From an uncultured Selenomonadales bacterium (GTDB taxonomy: Bacteria; Bacillota; Clostridia; Christensenellales; QALW01), in the NCBI GenBank assembly GCA_905200615.1, contig CAJKLB010000002.1:1-64000 (forward strand): a stretch of DNA of 64,000 bases, in the 5' to 3' direction. The first letter of the stretch is position 1. The number at the start of each line of letters is the position of its first letter. The notes under the pieces were generated by a model. That model ran no database searches. It was not told the DNA's origin and worked only from the letters and a program-made list of their open reading frames with translations. A program made the translations under genes and the position numbers. Of this stretch, positions 52,834 through 62,709 are shown piece by piece.

Positions 52834-54186
52834 ATGGCCAGATTGTTCGGAACCGATGGGGTACGCGGAATTGCAAACAGTGAGTTGACTCCGGAACTTG
52901 CTTTTAAACTGGGCAAAGCCGGAGCTACCGTCTTGACAAGTGAAATTCATAAACCCAAAATACTTGTTGCAAGGGATCCTCGCATTTCCGGCAGTATGCT
53001 GGAAGCGGCACTGATTGCCGGAATTATGAGTGTAGGCGCCGATGCGTTGATCGCCGGGGTTATTCCCACGCCGGCAGTTGCTTTTTTAACTCGTTATTAT
53101 ACCGCTGACGCCGGAGTTATGATCTCCGCGTCTCATAATTCGGTGGAGTTTAACGGAATTAAATTTTTTGATTGCCGCGGATTTAAACTTCCCGATGCGG
53201 TAGAGGATCAAATTGAAGGTTTGATTGCTTCAGATGAAATGCCATGTCCTACGGGAACAGACATCGGACGGCGTATTCCCATAAAAAGCGCTGTGCGTGA
53301 TTATATGGATTTTTTGCTTTCCACGATAGACGTTCGTTTGGACGGTATAAAAATTGTGGTGGACTGCGCCAACGGAGCGGCAAGTGATATTGCACCAAGA
53401 CTTTTTGAGGAACTTGGGGCGGAAGTGTTTCCGTATTATTTTATGCCTGACGGCACGGATATCAATAAAAATTGCGGTTCTACCCATCCTGAACGCATTT
53501 TTGAGCTGGTGCGTGAAACCGGGGCGGACATCGGTCTTGCTTTTGACGGAGACGCTGACAGACTGATTGCCTGTGATGAGCGAGGCGTTGAAATTGACGG
53601 CGATCATATTCTGGCTATTTGCGGAGGTATGCTGAAAAAGGAAGGGCGTTTGCAAAAGAATACCATAGTAGGAACCGTAATGAGTAATATGGGACTGGAG
53701 TTGTTTGCCCGTAAAAACAGTATTCTTTTTGAAAAAACCGCGGTAGGCGATCGCTATGTTCTGGAAAAAATGCTGGAGAGTAATTACAGTATCGGTGGAG
53801 AGAAAAGCGGACACATCATTTTTTTGGAGCATAATACCACCGGCGACGGTATTTTAACGGCGCTGCAGTTGCTGCGGGCAAAAGTGACGGAAAAAAAAGA
53901 AATGAGCGAACTGGCTGCCGTCATGCAGAATTTGCCGCAAATTTTAGTCAATATTAAAGTAGACAACAGCAAAAAAACACTGTATAAAACCGATGCCAAT
54001 ATTTTGGCCCAAATAAACAGGGCAGATCAGATTTTATCCGGCAGAGGCCGTACGTTGATTCGTGCCAGCGGTACCGAACCGTTGATCCGGGTAATGCTTG
54101 AAGGAAATGATATTCAAGAGATCAACACGCTGGCGATAGCCATAGCTAAAGCGATAGAAACTGCGTGTGACGGAAAAATTTTATAA
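52834..54186 (+). CDS. glmM: Phosphoglucosamine mutase
   Basis: This 450-residue enzyme converts glucosamine 6-phosphate to glucosamine 1-phosphate for UDP-GlcNAc and peptidoglycan synthesis. The phosphoserine is Ser 100 in VMISASHNS, the metal loop is AFDGDADR, and the phosphate-binding end is RASGTEPLIRVM. The start is MARLFGTDGVRG, the usual GlmM N-terminus, with AGGAGA upstream. It is a single-gene unit ending at a strong terminator. Confidence 0.97.
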   Translation: MARLFGTDGVRGIANSELTPELAFKLGKAGATVLTSEIHKPKILVARDPRISGSMLEAALIAGIMSVGADALIAGVIPTPAVAFLTRYYTADAGVMISASHNSVEFNGIKFFDCRGFKLPDAVEDQIEGLIASDEMPCPTGTDIGRRIPIKSAVRDYMDFLLSTIDVRLDGIKIVVDCANGAASDIAPRLFEELGAEVFPYYFMPDGTDINKNCGSTHPERIFELVRETGADIGLAFDGDADRLIACDERGVEIDGDHILAICGGMLKKEGRLQKNTIVGTVMSNMGLELFARKNSILFEKTAVGDRYVLEKMLESNYSIGGEKSGHIIFLEHNTTGDGILTALQLLRAKVTEKKEMSELAAVMQNLPQILVNIKVDNSKKTLYKTDANILAQINRADQILSGRGRTLIRASGTEPLIRVMLEGNDIQEINTLAIAIAKAIETACDGKIL

Positions 54187-54215
54187 TATTTGCTGTTCCT
54201 TTTGTATTTTTGTTG

Positions 54216-54254
54216 AAAACCCTGTTTGGGCGTACTGTCAAACAGGGTTTTTTC
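54216..54254 (+). terminator. Terminator of glmM
   Basis: AAAACCCTGTTTG/CAAACAGGGTTTT forms a 13-base stem followed by a T-run. Confidence 0.9.
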
Positions 54255-54568
54255 TATGATGAAAAGACCAGCTTGTTTCAAGGAGGATTTTATCGATAAT
54301 ATTGAAAAAGAAAATGGGAAGAGCGGAAATCGGAATCAATTGCAAGAGAGTTTTACACAAGAATAAAGGTGACCAAGAGAAGGATATGAATTCGTTTCTG
54401 TGCCTATTTTGTTAAGCCAATCAGCGTTATAACGAATCCGCTGACGGGTGACTTGCAGTGGAAGGTTTTCACCTTAAAAGGTTCTTATACATTTATTTAA
54501 AGTTATGATGAAAAGATGAGAAAATTATAGATTGTTGCAGGGAACCCGTAAAAATAATGATTTTTTTA

Positions 54569-54597
54569 TTGACAAGCTTTGTAGTTTATAATATAAT
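54569..54597 (+). promoter_or_regulatory. Consensus promoter of the tRNA-Asp gene
   Basis: TTGACA, a 17-base spacer and TATAAT match the consensus. Confidence 0.88.
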
Positions 54598-54616
54598 CAA
54601 TCTACCGTTTGTAAGA

Positions 54617-54693
54617 GGTCCAGTAGCTCAGATGGTTAGAGCGCTAGCCTGTCACGCTAGAGGTCGTGGGTTCGATCCCCATCTGGATCGCCA
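54617..54693 (+). tRNA. tRNA-Asp (GUC)
   Basis: A complete 77-base cloverleaf is visible. The acceptor stem GGTCCAG pairs with CTGGATC, the D-arm contains AGCTCAGATGGTTAGAGC, and the anticodon stem CTAGC/GCTAG holds loop CTGTCAC with anticodon GTC. The T-arm is GTGGG-TTCGATC-CCCAT, and the 3' CCA is encoded at 54691-54693. It stands alone, with its own promoter and terminator. Confidence 0.97.
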
Positions 54694-54720
54694 GCCGATG
54701 CATTTGCATCGGCTTTTTTT
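54693..54720 (+). terminator. Terminator of the tRNA-Asp gene
   Basis: AGCCGATGCA/TGCATCGGCT is followed by seven T residues, immediately after the CCA end. Confidence 0.92.
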
Positions 54721-54923
54721 ATAATTAAGAAACGTTGAATTGTTAGATGGCAGAATATAATATATGTCTATCGGCGGTTGTTTCGATAAAATTATTTATA
54801 ATATCGGGGGTGAGAAATATAAAACATTGATTATACGAATTTTTTGCGGAATTTTGTTTAACGGGAGAATTAAGAGCATTATTTTGCCGGTTTGCGCATA
54901 GCCTTTGACAGGGAGTGATAAAA

Positions 54924-55301
54924 ATGAAAAATCAAAAAAACATTTTTTTGGCTTTTTTAAAAGGCATTGCGGCCGCTGTTCTTGTTACCGGCGTTGGCAT
55001 TGCCCTGCTTGCGCTTTTTGTAAAAACAATTGACCTTACTTCTCCGCTTATAAGCGGATTGGCGATTGTGATTAAAGCATTGAGCGTCATTACGGGAACA
55101 GTTTTGGTGTGCCGGAGCATTCGGAAAAAAGGCGCTGTTTGCGGCGGTGTTATGGCTCTTATTTACTGGGGAATCTGTTTCGGCCTTGCCGCGCTTTCGG
55201 GATCGGATACTTCTTTTACGGTATATACCGTACTGGATATGGGACTTACAGTGTTGGCAGGTGTGTTTTCGGGAATCCTTGCGGTGAATTTGCTGAAATG
55301 A
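54924..55301 (+). CDS. TIGR04086 family membrane protein
   Basis: This 125-residue protein has four predicted helices and the family pattern FLKGIAAAVLVTGVGIALLA at the N-terminus. TIGR04086 genes usually lie next to yajC or secD in Clostridia, as here. The function is unknown. The ATG at 54924 follows GGGAGTGA; a GTG/ATA nine bases earlier is less likely. It is separated from secD by a promoter, so it need not be co-transcribed. Confidence 0.78.
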   Translation: MKNQKNIFLAFLKGIAAAVLVTGVGIALLALFVKTIDLTSPLISGLAIVIKALSVITGTVLVCRSIRKKGAVCGGVMALIYWGICFGLAALSGSDTSFTVYTVLDMGLTVLAGVFSGILAVNLLK

Positions 55302-55371
55302 TTTAGAGGGGATCATGCGGCATCTTTGATAAAAAACAGCCAAAAAATTCTATTTATATTACACGTTGGTG

Positions 55372-55400
55372 TTGACGAATCGACGTTCCTAAGATATAAT
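55372..55400 (+). promoter_or_regulatory. Promoter of secD-secF
   Basis: TTGACG, a 17-base spacer and TATAAT are read about 75 bases before the secD start. Confidence 0.82.
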
Positions 55401-55473
55401 ATAAAAGATTTTTCACTGTGTATTTCTATACATTGTGATACGGAAGGTTTTTTTAGAGAAGGAGTTGCACCCA

Positions 55474-56739
55474 ATGAAGATAAAAAATCTTGTCAAGCTG
55501 ATATGCCTGCTGCTTGTGGTTGCTTTTTTTGCAACATGGGCTTTTGGCGGAATGAAGATTATTACCACCAGATTCAAACAGCTGGATACTGTTTTGCGTA
55601 AAGGGGCAGACATCGGAACCGAGCTGATTGCCGTATATACGATTGAGGCACCTGACGGCACAACGGATTTTGATGTTTCCGCGGCGGCCGATCGGGCTGC
55701 CGATGTTATGAGGGACAGGCTTAAAGCTGTAGGGTATGAAGGCTTTACCGTTACAAGAATGGATCATGATAAGGTGCGTATTTCACTTCCGGAAACCGGG
55801 ACGGTTTCCGGACTGGAGGATATTTTGGAAAACAACGGTTTGCTCCAAATTAAAAACGGCGAGAATGTTGTTTTTACCAATAAAGATGTAAAAAGCGCTC
55901 AGTTTTTAGGATATGATTATGATACACAAAAGTATTATACGGAAATTACTTTGAATAAAGAGGCTAAAGACACACTGAAAACCCTTACCTCTAACGGTGC
56001 CTATGATTTTGATATTACTCTTGATACGAATGTGGTTACCGCTGATTTTCAAGGTTCGGAAGCTGTCCGGAACGGAAAAATGCGGATAGGTTTTGCATCC
56101 ACCGCTTCTTCCGATGCCGTTTTGTTGGCCTATTGCGCGGATTCGGGAAATATGGAAGGAACGATAGAACTTTCGGAGGATTATTCCGTGTTGCTTCAAG
56201 GGAAAGCGGGATCCAATGCGGTGCTGAGTTTTGCTATCGCCGCGTTGGTGCTGTTTGTACTGGCGGTGGCTTATTTTATAGTGGCTTATCGTGGATTGGG
56301 ACTGGCGGCTGTTCTTTCTTCTTTTATTGCCGTATTGCTTCTGTATTTCTTTGCGGCAACTTTTACTTGGCTTCAGGTAGATATGGCCGCGGTTGTAGGA
56401 TTGGGTCTTTCCATTTTGCTGATACTGGATATGCATTCTTTAACACTTTCTCATATCAAAAAGCAATATGCTGCGGGGAAAAGCGTTGCGGACGCGGTTG
56501 ACGGGGGAACGGCAAACGCAAGAAAGACAATACTGTGGCTTTCTTTAGTACCGGTTGTTGCGGGGCTTGCCCTTTGGCTCTGCGGCGTTGAAACGGTTAG
56601 AAACTTTGGCATAGCGCTTTTCGGCGGCGGGGCACTTGCCGGACTTACCGCTGCATTTTTGATCAAAGCCATTCTTAAAATTTTTATGGGAATCGGTATG
56701 ACAAATACAAAAGTTCTCGGTCTTAAAAGGGGGGAGTAA
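55474..56739 (+). CDS. secD: Divergent SecD-like export subunit
   Basis: This 421-residue protein has one N-terminal helix, an extracellular domain (about 30-245) and five C-terminal helices (from about 248). The order is that of SecD, which uses the proton gradient to pull proteins out of the Sec channel. Most signature motifs are altered: the GG-rich DLKGG motif is not found, and the motif usually read as GMAVDANVI appears as LLILDMHSLTL, keeping one Asp. HIKKQYAAGKSVADAV follows as in SecD. The ATG at 55474 follows GAAGGAG. It is identified mainly from topology and from SecF following. Confidence 0.78.
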   Translation: MKIKNLVKLICLLLVVAFFATWAFGGMKIITTRFKQLDTVLRKGADIGTELIAVYTIEAPDGTTDFDVSAAADRAADVMRDRLKAVGYEGFTVTRMDHDKVRISLPETGTVSGLEDILENNGLLQIKNGENVVFTNKDVKSAQFLGYDYDTQKYYTEITLNKEAKDTLKTLTSNGAYDFDITLDTNVVTADFQGSEAVRNGKMRIGFASTASSDAVLLAYCADSGNMEGTIELSEDYSVLLQGKAGSNAVLSFAIAALVLFVLAVAYFIVAYRGLGLAAVLSSFIAVLLLYFFAATFTWLQVDMAAVVGLGLSILLILDMHSLTLSHIKKQYAAGKSVADAVDGGTANARKTILWLSLVPVVAGLALWLCGVETVRNFGIALFGGGALAGLTAAFLIKAILKIFMGIGMTNTKVLGLKRGE

Positions 56740-56740
56740 G

Positions 56741-57607
56741 ATGAAGAAAACAAACGGGATCTGTATCGGTGCCGGCGTTATTGCAATTTTATTGCTTGCC
56801 TGCTGCTTTATTTTCGGATTTGTCCGCGGCTTGGATGCGGCGTGGACCAATATTATAACCGTGGAACTCAATGATGAGTTTGATAACGCGGATATTGAAA
56901 AAATCGTGCTGCAAGCCGGTGCGTCGGATTGTTTGGTTCAAAATCAGATACTATATAATGATTATCAGCAGAAATATTTAAACGGAACGAAGGCGGTTAT
57001 TTATTTTTCCGTTCCTGAAGGAACCGATCCTCAAACTGTTTTTGAGAAGGTAGAGGAAGAATTAGGAAATCGCTATTTCCTCAAATATGAAGGACTTCTT
57101 TCTCAGGCTGCGGGAACCGTTAACAGCAAAACGCTGCTTTATGCTTGGCCTGTTTTGATTGTATTGGCAGCCGTGCTCGTTTATGCAGGAATTCGCTTTG
57201 GGATAAAGACAGCGCTTTCCGCACTTGTTCTCGTCTTATTTGACGGTATTTGTACGCTGGGAATTATGGCAATCGCTAGAATTCCGGTTACAGCGTTTAC
57301 CATACCGGCTATGCTCCTGTTTATTGGTCTGGGACTTGTTATCGCTCTTAGTTTAGGCGCAACTTTAAAGCAAAACGAGCTTCGCATAGCCAATAAAGCC
57401 GAGGCGCTTTCCGTCAGTGTTAAGCAAATGCTTCCCCGTGCCTGTGTCCTTGGCGTTTTAGCTGTTGTATCGTTGGTTATATTATTAATTATGGGAACAT
57501 CCCCCATGAAAAATTTTGCGCTTGTTGCTCTTATCGGAACTTTGGTTAACGCGGCAGCCGTCGCTGCTTTGCCCAGCTTTATCAACGTTTTCAGTAGGGC
57601 AAAATAA
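56741..57607 (+). CDS. secF: Divergent SecF-like export subunit
   Basis: This 288-residue protein has an N-terminal helix, an extracellular domain (about 35-125) and five C-terminal helices from about 130, as in SecF. The usual NDTIVVFDRIRE motif is replaced by LSLGATLKQNELRIA, so the conserved Asp of the proton path is missing. It starts two bases after the secD stop and has GGGGGAG upstream, so the pair is translated together. A non-SecDF RND-like function is an alternative, but the tandem arrangement fits SecDF. Confidence 0.72.
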   Translation: MKKTNGICIGAGVIAILLLACCFIFGFVRGLDAAWTNIITVELNDEFDNADIEKIVLQAGASDCLVQNQILYNDYQQKYLNGTKAVIYFSVPEGTDPQTVFEKVEEELGNRYFLKYEGLLSQAAGTVNSKTLLYAWPVLIVLAAVLVYAGIRFGIKTALSALVLVLFDGICTLGIMAIARIPVTAFTIPAMLLFIGLGLVIALSLGATLKQNELRIANKAEALSVSVKQMLPRACVLGVLAVVSLVILLIMGTSPMKNFALVALIGTLVNAAAVAALPSFINVFSRAK

Positions 57608-57622
57608 CTGTTTTATTTCGGT

Positions 57623-57655
57623 AACTCCCTTCTGCATAAACGGAAGGGAGTTTTA
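57623..57655 (+). terminator. Terminator of secF
   Basis: AACTCCCTTC/GAAGGGAGTT with a 10-base loop is followed by TTTT. It lies only 17 bases before the recJ start. Confidence 0.75.
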
Positions 57656-57671
57656 TGTATTCGGAGGAATT

Positions 57672-60104
57672 ATGCCGTTAGTGCTGCACCCTAAAAAAAG
57701 AATTTCTGAAATCGATTTTGATGCGGTGCGCAGCTTGGCCCGGGAACTGAGCTGTGACGATCTTTTTGCGCAAATACTCTATAACAGAGGGTTCACCGAA
57801 AAAGAGGAATGTTTGGATTTTCTATACCCTCAGGAGTCGCAGCTGCTGAATCCGTTTACCATGCTGCATATGGAAAAAGCGGTGGAACAAATAAAAAAAG
57901 CTGTTGAGCAAAACCGAAAAATTATTGTATACGGTGATTATGATGTGGACGGTGTTTCCGCTACGGCAATTTTGCTGACGGCGTTACGTCGTTTTGGGGG
58001 ACGGGCGGAAGCCTATATTCCCGATCGGCATGTTGAAGGCTATGGCTTGAATTTTGAAGCGGTAAAGAAACTGTTTGCGCAGGGAAACGAATTGCTGGTT
58101 ACCGTAGACTGCGGTATTGCCTCAGCAGAGCTTGTGCAGACGGCCATCGAAAACAACTGGGAGATCATTATTACCGATCATCATACCATAGCAAGCAAAA
58201 TTCCCGCTTGTACGGTTCTTAAGCCCGGCCAGCCGGGGGATACTTATCAGAATACCGAACTTTGCGGCGCGGGAATTGCGTTTAAGCTCGCACAGGCTTT
58301 GCTTGGCGAAAGCGCGGCAGACTTGATTGACTATGCCTGCATAGCGACGGTGGCGGATGTGGTTCCACTCACAGGGGAAAACCGCTATATTGTAAAAAAA
58401 GGTTTGGAATGCTTAAACCGTGCTCCGCGGGATTGCTTTCGGGCACTTCTTACCGCCGCGTCTTTTAACGGAGAAGTGACATCACAGACCATAGGCTTTA
58501 TTCTTGCCCCCAGAATAAATGCTGCCGGCAGAATGGAAAGCGCGGATACAGCGTTAGCGCTGCTTTTGTCCGAAGGTCAGCCGGCACAGGAAGCGGCACG
58601 GGTACTTTGTGAATATAATCAGCAGCGTCAGGAAAAGGAAAAAGAAATTTTAGCTTTTGCTGAGGAAAAAATCAGACAGAGCGGGCAAATTCGCCGATAC
58701 AAAGTCATTGTTGTAGCCAATGAAGGCTGGGATGACGGCGTAATCGGCATATGCGCCGCGAGGCTTGCGGAAAAATATAGGCGGCCCTGCTTGATGTTTA
58801 CGATAGATTCCGATGGTATGGCGAAAGGTTCCGGGCGCAGCGTACCGGGCGTGGATTTGTTTGCGATGCTTGCGGCCAACGCGTCTTTCTTTGAAAAATT
58901 CGGCGGACATAAAATGGCTGCCGGAATGAGTATTCAAAGGGAGCGATTGGAGGAGCTCGCTTCCGCCCTGGATACATATATTCGGCAAAATGTGGACTTA
59001 AAGCTTCTGTATCCTTGGGCGGAATATGACGCGAAAGCGAAGCTGGCAGAGATTACACCGGATTTTTGCAGGGAACTTTCTCTGCTTGAGCCTACCGGCA
59101 GCGGAAATCCTGCGGTTGCTCTTCGGTTTGATCGTTGTTTGGCAGGCGGATTGAAAAAGATAGGAACATCGGGGAGCCATTTAAAGCTTTATTTACAGGA
59201 TGAAACCGCAAAAGGAGCGGCGGTAGCGTTTTACTATGAAAAGCACGAATGCGATTATTTCCATCTTGCGAGAGCGTCGGTGGTTGCCGCACCGGAACTT
59301 AATGCTTGGCAGGGAAAGGAAACGGTAAGCTTAAAAATTACAAATGTAAAAGAAATGGAAAATATAAAAGCCGGACAGTTTGCTGAGGAACTTACCGCCT
59401 CGTTTTATGAAAGACTTGCTTACCCCTCAACGGGACGGGCGGAAATCCATTATTTTGAGGAAAGCGGAGACCTTGCTTATGAAGTTTCCCAGTGGGGAGA
59501 GGACGATATTTCCGGCACCCTGATTTTATGCGATCATCCCGAATATGCCGCGGGCTGCATTCGTATGCTGGAGGAAGAGGCGCCTCGCTATGATGTCTCT
59601 TTTTCTTGTCCCATCAATTGCTGTAACGGGTATGATGCTTTGGTGCTTGCCGCAGAGATCAATAAAATTGATTTTTCTCCGTATCAGCGCATTGTAATTT
59701 ATGATTTATTAAATCCTGGGTTTGCGGATGCTTTAGCGGAAAAAGCTCCTTGGGCGGAGATCTTTGCATTGCGCTGCGATGCCTCGCTTTTTGATACGGT
59801 TTTTGAAGAATACAAGCAATTTTCCCGTCAGGAAATGCTGAAAGCGTATAAAGCTCTGGAAGATTGCGCAGGAATATATGAGAGCAGAAGTGTATGCGTG
59901 CGTGAGATATCCAGGCAAAAACAGGTTTCGATGCCGCTGCTTTCCGCGGCAATGGATACCTTTTGTGAATTGGATTTTCTTGAATGTTTGGGAGGAAATG
60001 ATTTTACGATAAAAATGAAGAAAAATGTATCCAAACGAAAGCTGGAAGAGAGTGCTTTTTTTGCGAAACTTTTAAAATATGTGAATTGCAGAGGTAACGT
60101 ATGA
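57672..60104 (+). CDS. recJ: Single-stranded-DNA-specific exonuclease RecJ
   Basis: This 810-residue DHH exonuclease degrades single-stranded DNA 5'-3' in recombination and mismatch repair. Catalytic motifs are YGDYDVDGVSAT (about 90-101), VDCGIASAE and ITDHHT (about 167), followed by the DHHA1 domain with GSGRSVPGVDL and an OB-fold. About 230 C-terminal residues beyond the usual core, including CDHPEYAAGCIRMLEEE, form an extra domain seen in clostridial RecJ. The ATG at 57672 follows GGAGGAA; a longer open frame into secF has no homology. It overlaps relA by four bases. Confidence 0.93.
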   Translation: MPLVLHPKKRISEIDFDAVRSLARELSCDDLFAQILYNRGFTEKEECLDFLYPQESQLLNPFTMLHMEKAVEQIKKAVEQNRKIIVYGDYDVDGVSATAILLTALRRFGGRAEAYIPDRHVEGYGLNFEAVKKLFAQGNELLVTVDCGIASAELVQTAIENNWEIIITDHHTIASKIPACTVLKPGQPGDTYQNTELCGAGIAFKLAQALLGESAADLIDYACIATVADVVPLTGENRYIVKKGLECLNRAPRDCFRALLTAASFNGEVTSQTIGFILAPRINAAGRMESADTALALLLSEGQPAQEAARVLCEYNQQRQEKEKEILAFAEEKIRQSGQIRRYKVIVVANEGWDDGVIGICAARLAEKYRRPCLMFTIDSDGMAKGSGRSVPGVDLFAMLAANASFFEKFGGHKMAAGMSIQRERLEELASALDTYIRQNVDLKLLYPWAEYDAKAKLAEITPDFCRELSLLEPTGSGNPAVALRFDRCLAGGLKKIGTSGSHLKLYLQDETAKGAAVAFYYEKHECDYFHLARASVVAAPELNAWQGKETVSLKITNVKEMENIKAGQFAEELTASFYERLAYPSTGRAEIHYFEESGDLAYEVSQWGEDDISGTLILCDHPEYAAGCIRMLEEEAPRYDVSFSCPINCCNGYDALVLAAEINKIDFSPYQRIVIYDLLNPGFADALAEKAPWAEIFALRCDASLFDTVFEEYKQFSRQEMLKAYKALEDCAGIYESRSVCVREISRQKQVSMPLLSAAMDTFCELDFLECLGGNDFTIKMKKNVSKRKLEESAFFAKLLKYVNCRGNV

Positions 60105-62248
60105 ATCAGTTGCAGGAAATTGTTCAGAAACAATATGCGCCGCAGGAAGTTGCCGCTATTGAACATGCGCATGAGTTAGCAGTAAAAGCACATGAAGGAC
60201 AGATGCGAGAATCAGGGGAGCCGTATATTACACATCCGGAAAATGTGGCGTTGATTCTTGCGCAGATGGGGATGGACGCTGAAACCGTATGCGCCGCTTT
60301 GCTGCATGATGTAGTGGAGGATACGGAAGTTTCCGAAGCGGAAATTATTGAGCAGTTCGGTCCTACGGTGGGAGAGATTGTAAAAGGCGTTACCAAACTG
60401 AATAAGATTCAATTTGCGTCTAAGGAGGAGGCACAGGCTGAAAATCTAAGAAAGATGTTTTTAGCCATGTCTCATGATATTCGGGTCATTCTTGTAAAAC
60501 TGGCGGATCGACTGCATAATATGCAGACGCTGGAAAGCTGTGACGAGCAAAAGCGCCGCAGAATTGCAAAAGAAACACTGGATATTTACGCGCCGTTAGC
60601 AAATCGATTGGGTATTTATCAGATAAAATGGCGCCTGGAAGATCTTTGCCTGAAGTATTTGGATCCGGAAGCCTATAAATATATAGACGATGCGATTAAC
60701 CAAGGGCAGGAGGAACGGCAGCAGGTTATTGCCGAAATTATTGAAATTATACGAAAAAAATTGGATGAAAACGGTATTCCCGCTCAGATATACGGACGGC
60801 CTAAGCATTATTATAGCGTATATAAAAAGATGAAACAGCAGGGAAGTAATACCATAGACCATATTTACGATTTGAGCGCTGTACGGATCATTGTAAAAGA
60901 TGTACGCTATTGCTATGAGGCTTTAGGCATTATGCATAGCGAATTCAGACCTATGCCCGGCCGATTTAAGGATTATATTGCCATGCCCAAGGCGAATATG
61001 TATCAGTCACTGCATACTACGGTGATCGGAAAAAACGGCAATCCTTTTGAAATACAAATTCGTACCGAAGAAATGCATAATACGGCTGAATACGGTATTG
61101 CGGCGCATTGGAAGTATAAGGAAGGACGTACCAATCCTTTGACTACCGGCGAGGCAAAGCTCAGCTGGCTGCGCAAAATGATGGATTTTGAGCATGAAGC
61201 GAAAGACAGCGCTGAGTTTATCGATGTAGTAAAAACGGAACTGTTTAATGATGAAGTATTTGTCTTTACTCCTAAAGGGGATGTGAAAAGCCTGCCAATG
61301 GGTTCCACTCCGCTTGATTTTGCGTATTCTATACATTCTTCTATTGGCCATCGCTGTATCGGAGCAAAGATTAACGGGCGTATTGTCAATATTGATGCAA
61401 AACTGAAAAACGGTGATATTGTAGAAATTCTTACGGCATCGGAGAACGCCGGTCACGGTCCCAGCCGGGATTGGTTGAATATTGTGCATACCAATGAGGC
61501 AAAATCCAAAATCCGGGCGTGGTTCAAAAAAGAACTGCGGGAAGAAAATATCGTAAAGGGCAAGGATATGCTGGATAAGGAGGCAAAACGTCTGGGATAC
61601 CAGCTTTCGGCGCTGACACGACAGGAGTGGTTAAAGCCTGTTTTTAAAAAATACAAGATACAGTCTATGGATGACTTATACGCTTCGGTTGGCTACGGCG
61701 GCTTGCGGGTGCATCAGATTCTTCCAAGACTTGTTGAAGAGTATAAACAAACCGTTAAGGAAACCAATGAAGGAGAAAAACCGAAAGAGGAAAAACGTAG
61801 AGAACGTTCCAATAACGGCGTGATTGTAAAAGGGGAAAGCAATATGCTGGTACGCTTTGCCCGTTGCTGCTCACCGGTTCCCGGAGATGATATTGTGGGT
61901 TATATCACACGCGGGCGCGGCGTTTCCGTGCATCGAAAAGATTGCAGTAATTTGGGCAGCTTTGAGCACGAACGTGAAATTGAGGTCAGTTGGGATCTTG
62001 ATGCGGAAACAAGCTATGTGGCCAATGTGCAAATGCTCAGTTATGACAGAACAGGCATTATCTTGGATGTTTCCAATTGCATTTATACGGCAAAGGCGGA
62101 TATTGCTTCTTTGAATGTTTCCACAAAAGAAGGCTCCGCTACTATTACGATGGGAATTCGGATTTCCAGTGCGCAGCAGCTGGAGAATATTTTAAAAGCG
62201 TTCAAAAAAATACAAGGCGTGATTGAGGTATACCGAATTAATAATTAG
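60101..62248 (+). CDS. relA: Bifunctional (p)ppGpp synthetase/hydrolase RelA/SpoT
   Basis: This 715-residue protein makes and degrades the stringent-response alarmone. It has the HD hydrolase (LLHDVVEDTEVS, about 66-77; LADRLHNM), the synthetase (HYYSVYKKMKQQG and EIQIRTEEMHNTAEYGIAAHW), a TGS domain (from about 385), a zinc-finger region (ARCCSPVPGDDIVGYITRG at about 586) and an ACT domain at the end. Both catalytic centres look intact. It overlaps the recJ stop (ATGA). Confidence 0.97.
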   Translation: MNQLQEIVQKQYAPQEVAAIEHAHELAVKAHEGQMRESGEPYITHPENVALILAQMGMDAETVCAALLHDVVEDTEVSEAEIIEQFGPTVGEIVKGVTKLNKIQFASKEEAQAENLRKMFLAMSHDIRVILVKLADRLHNMQTLESCDEQKRRRIAKETLDIYAPLANRLGIYQIKWRLEDLCLKYLDPEAYKYIDDAINQGQEERQQVIAEIIEIIRKKLDENGIPAQIYGRPKHYYSVYKKMKQQGSNTIDHIYDLSAVRIIVKDVRYCYEALGIMHSEFRPMPGRFKDYIAMPKANMYQSLHTTVIGKNGNPFEIQIRTEEMHNTAEYGIAAHWKYKEGRTNPLTTGEAKLSWLRKMMDFEHEAKDSAEFIDVVKTELFNDEVFVFTPKGDVKSLPMGSTPLDFAYSIHSSIGHRCIGAKINGRIVNIDAKLKNGDIVEILTASENAGHGPSRDWLNIVHTNEAKSKIRAWFKKELREENIVKGKDMLDKEAKRLGYQLSALTRQEWLKPVFKKYKIQSMDDLYASVGYGGLRVHQILPRLVEEYKQTVKETNEGEKPKEEKRRERSNNGVIVKGESNMLVRFARCCSPVPGDDIVGYITRGRGVSVHRKDCSNLGSFEHEREIEVSWDLDAETSYVANVQMLSYDRTGIILDVSNCIYTAKADIASLNVSTKEGSATITMGIRISSAQQLENILKAFKKIQGVIEVYRINN

Positions 62249-62259
62249 GAGGAATTGTT

Positions 62260-62709
62260 GTGCGCGGAGTACTGCAAAGGGTAAAAAGCGCATCGGTTAC
62301 GGTAGAGAATAAGCAAATTGCTCAAATTCAAAAGGGAATTTTACTGCTGCTGGGAATTACCGATACCGATACGGAAAAAGATGTGGCTTATATATGTGAA
62401 AAAACGCTGAATATGCGGATTTTTCCGGATAAAGAAGGAAAACTGAATCTCAGTTTGCCGGAAGCCGGCAGACAGATTCTTCTGGTATCACAGTTTACGC
62501 TCTATGGCGATGCGAGAAAAGGGAGACGCCCTTCTTTTGTTCGGGCAGCCGGCGCGGAATATTCTCAGCCCTTGTATCAAGCGGCTTGCCGTTATTTTGA
62601 GCAAAAAGGTATCGCGCTTGAAACGGGTATGTTCGGTGCGGATATGCAGGTGGCGCTTGTAAACGACGGGCCTGTGACAATTCTTTTAGATAGCGAAAGG
62701 GTATTTTAA
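62260..62709 (+). CDS. dtd: D-aminoacyl-tRNA deacylase
   Basis: This 149-residue enzyme removes D-amino acids and glycine wrongly attached to tRNA. Signature motifs are the N-terminal RGVLQRVKSASVTVE, SQFTLYGDARKGRRPSF and the C-terminal VNDGPVTILLDS. The GTG start follows AGGAGGA. The gene lies 11 bases after relA; the relA-dtd order is common in Firmicutes. Confidence 0.96.
   Translation: MRGVLQRVKSASVTVENKQIAQIQKGILLLLGITDTDTEKDVAYICEKTLNMRIFPDKEGKLNLSLPEAGRQILLVSQFTLYGDARKGRRPSFVRAAGAEYSQPLYQAACRYFEQKGIALETGMFGADMQVALVNDGPVTILLDSERVF

Larger units (their letters stand above)
54187..54616. other. Intergenic region between glmM and tRNA-Asp
   Basis: It holds the glmM terminator and the tRNA promoter. 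No gene is seen in the rest. Confidence 0.6.
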
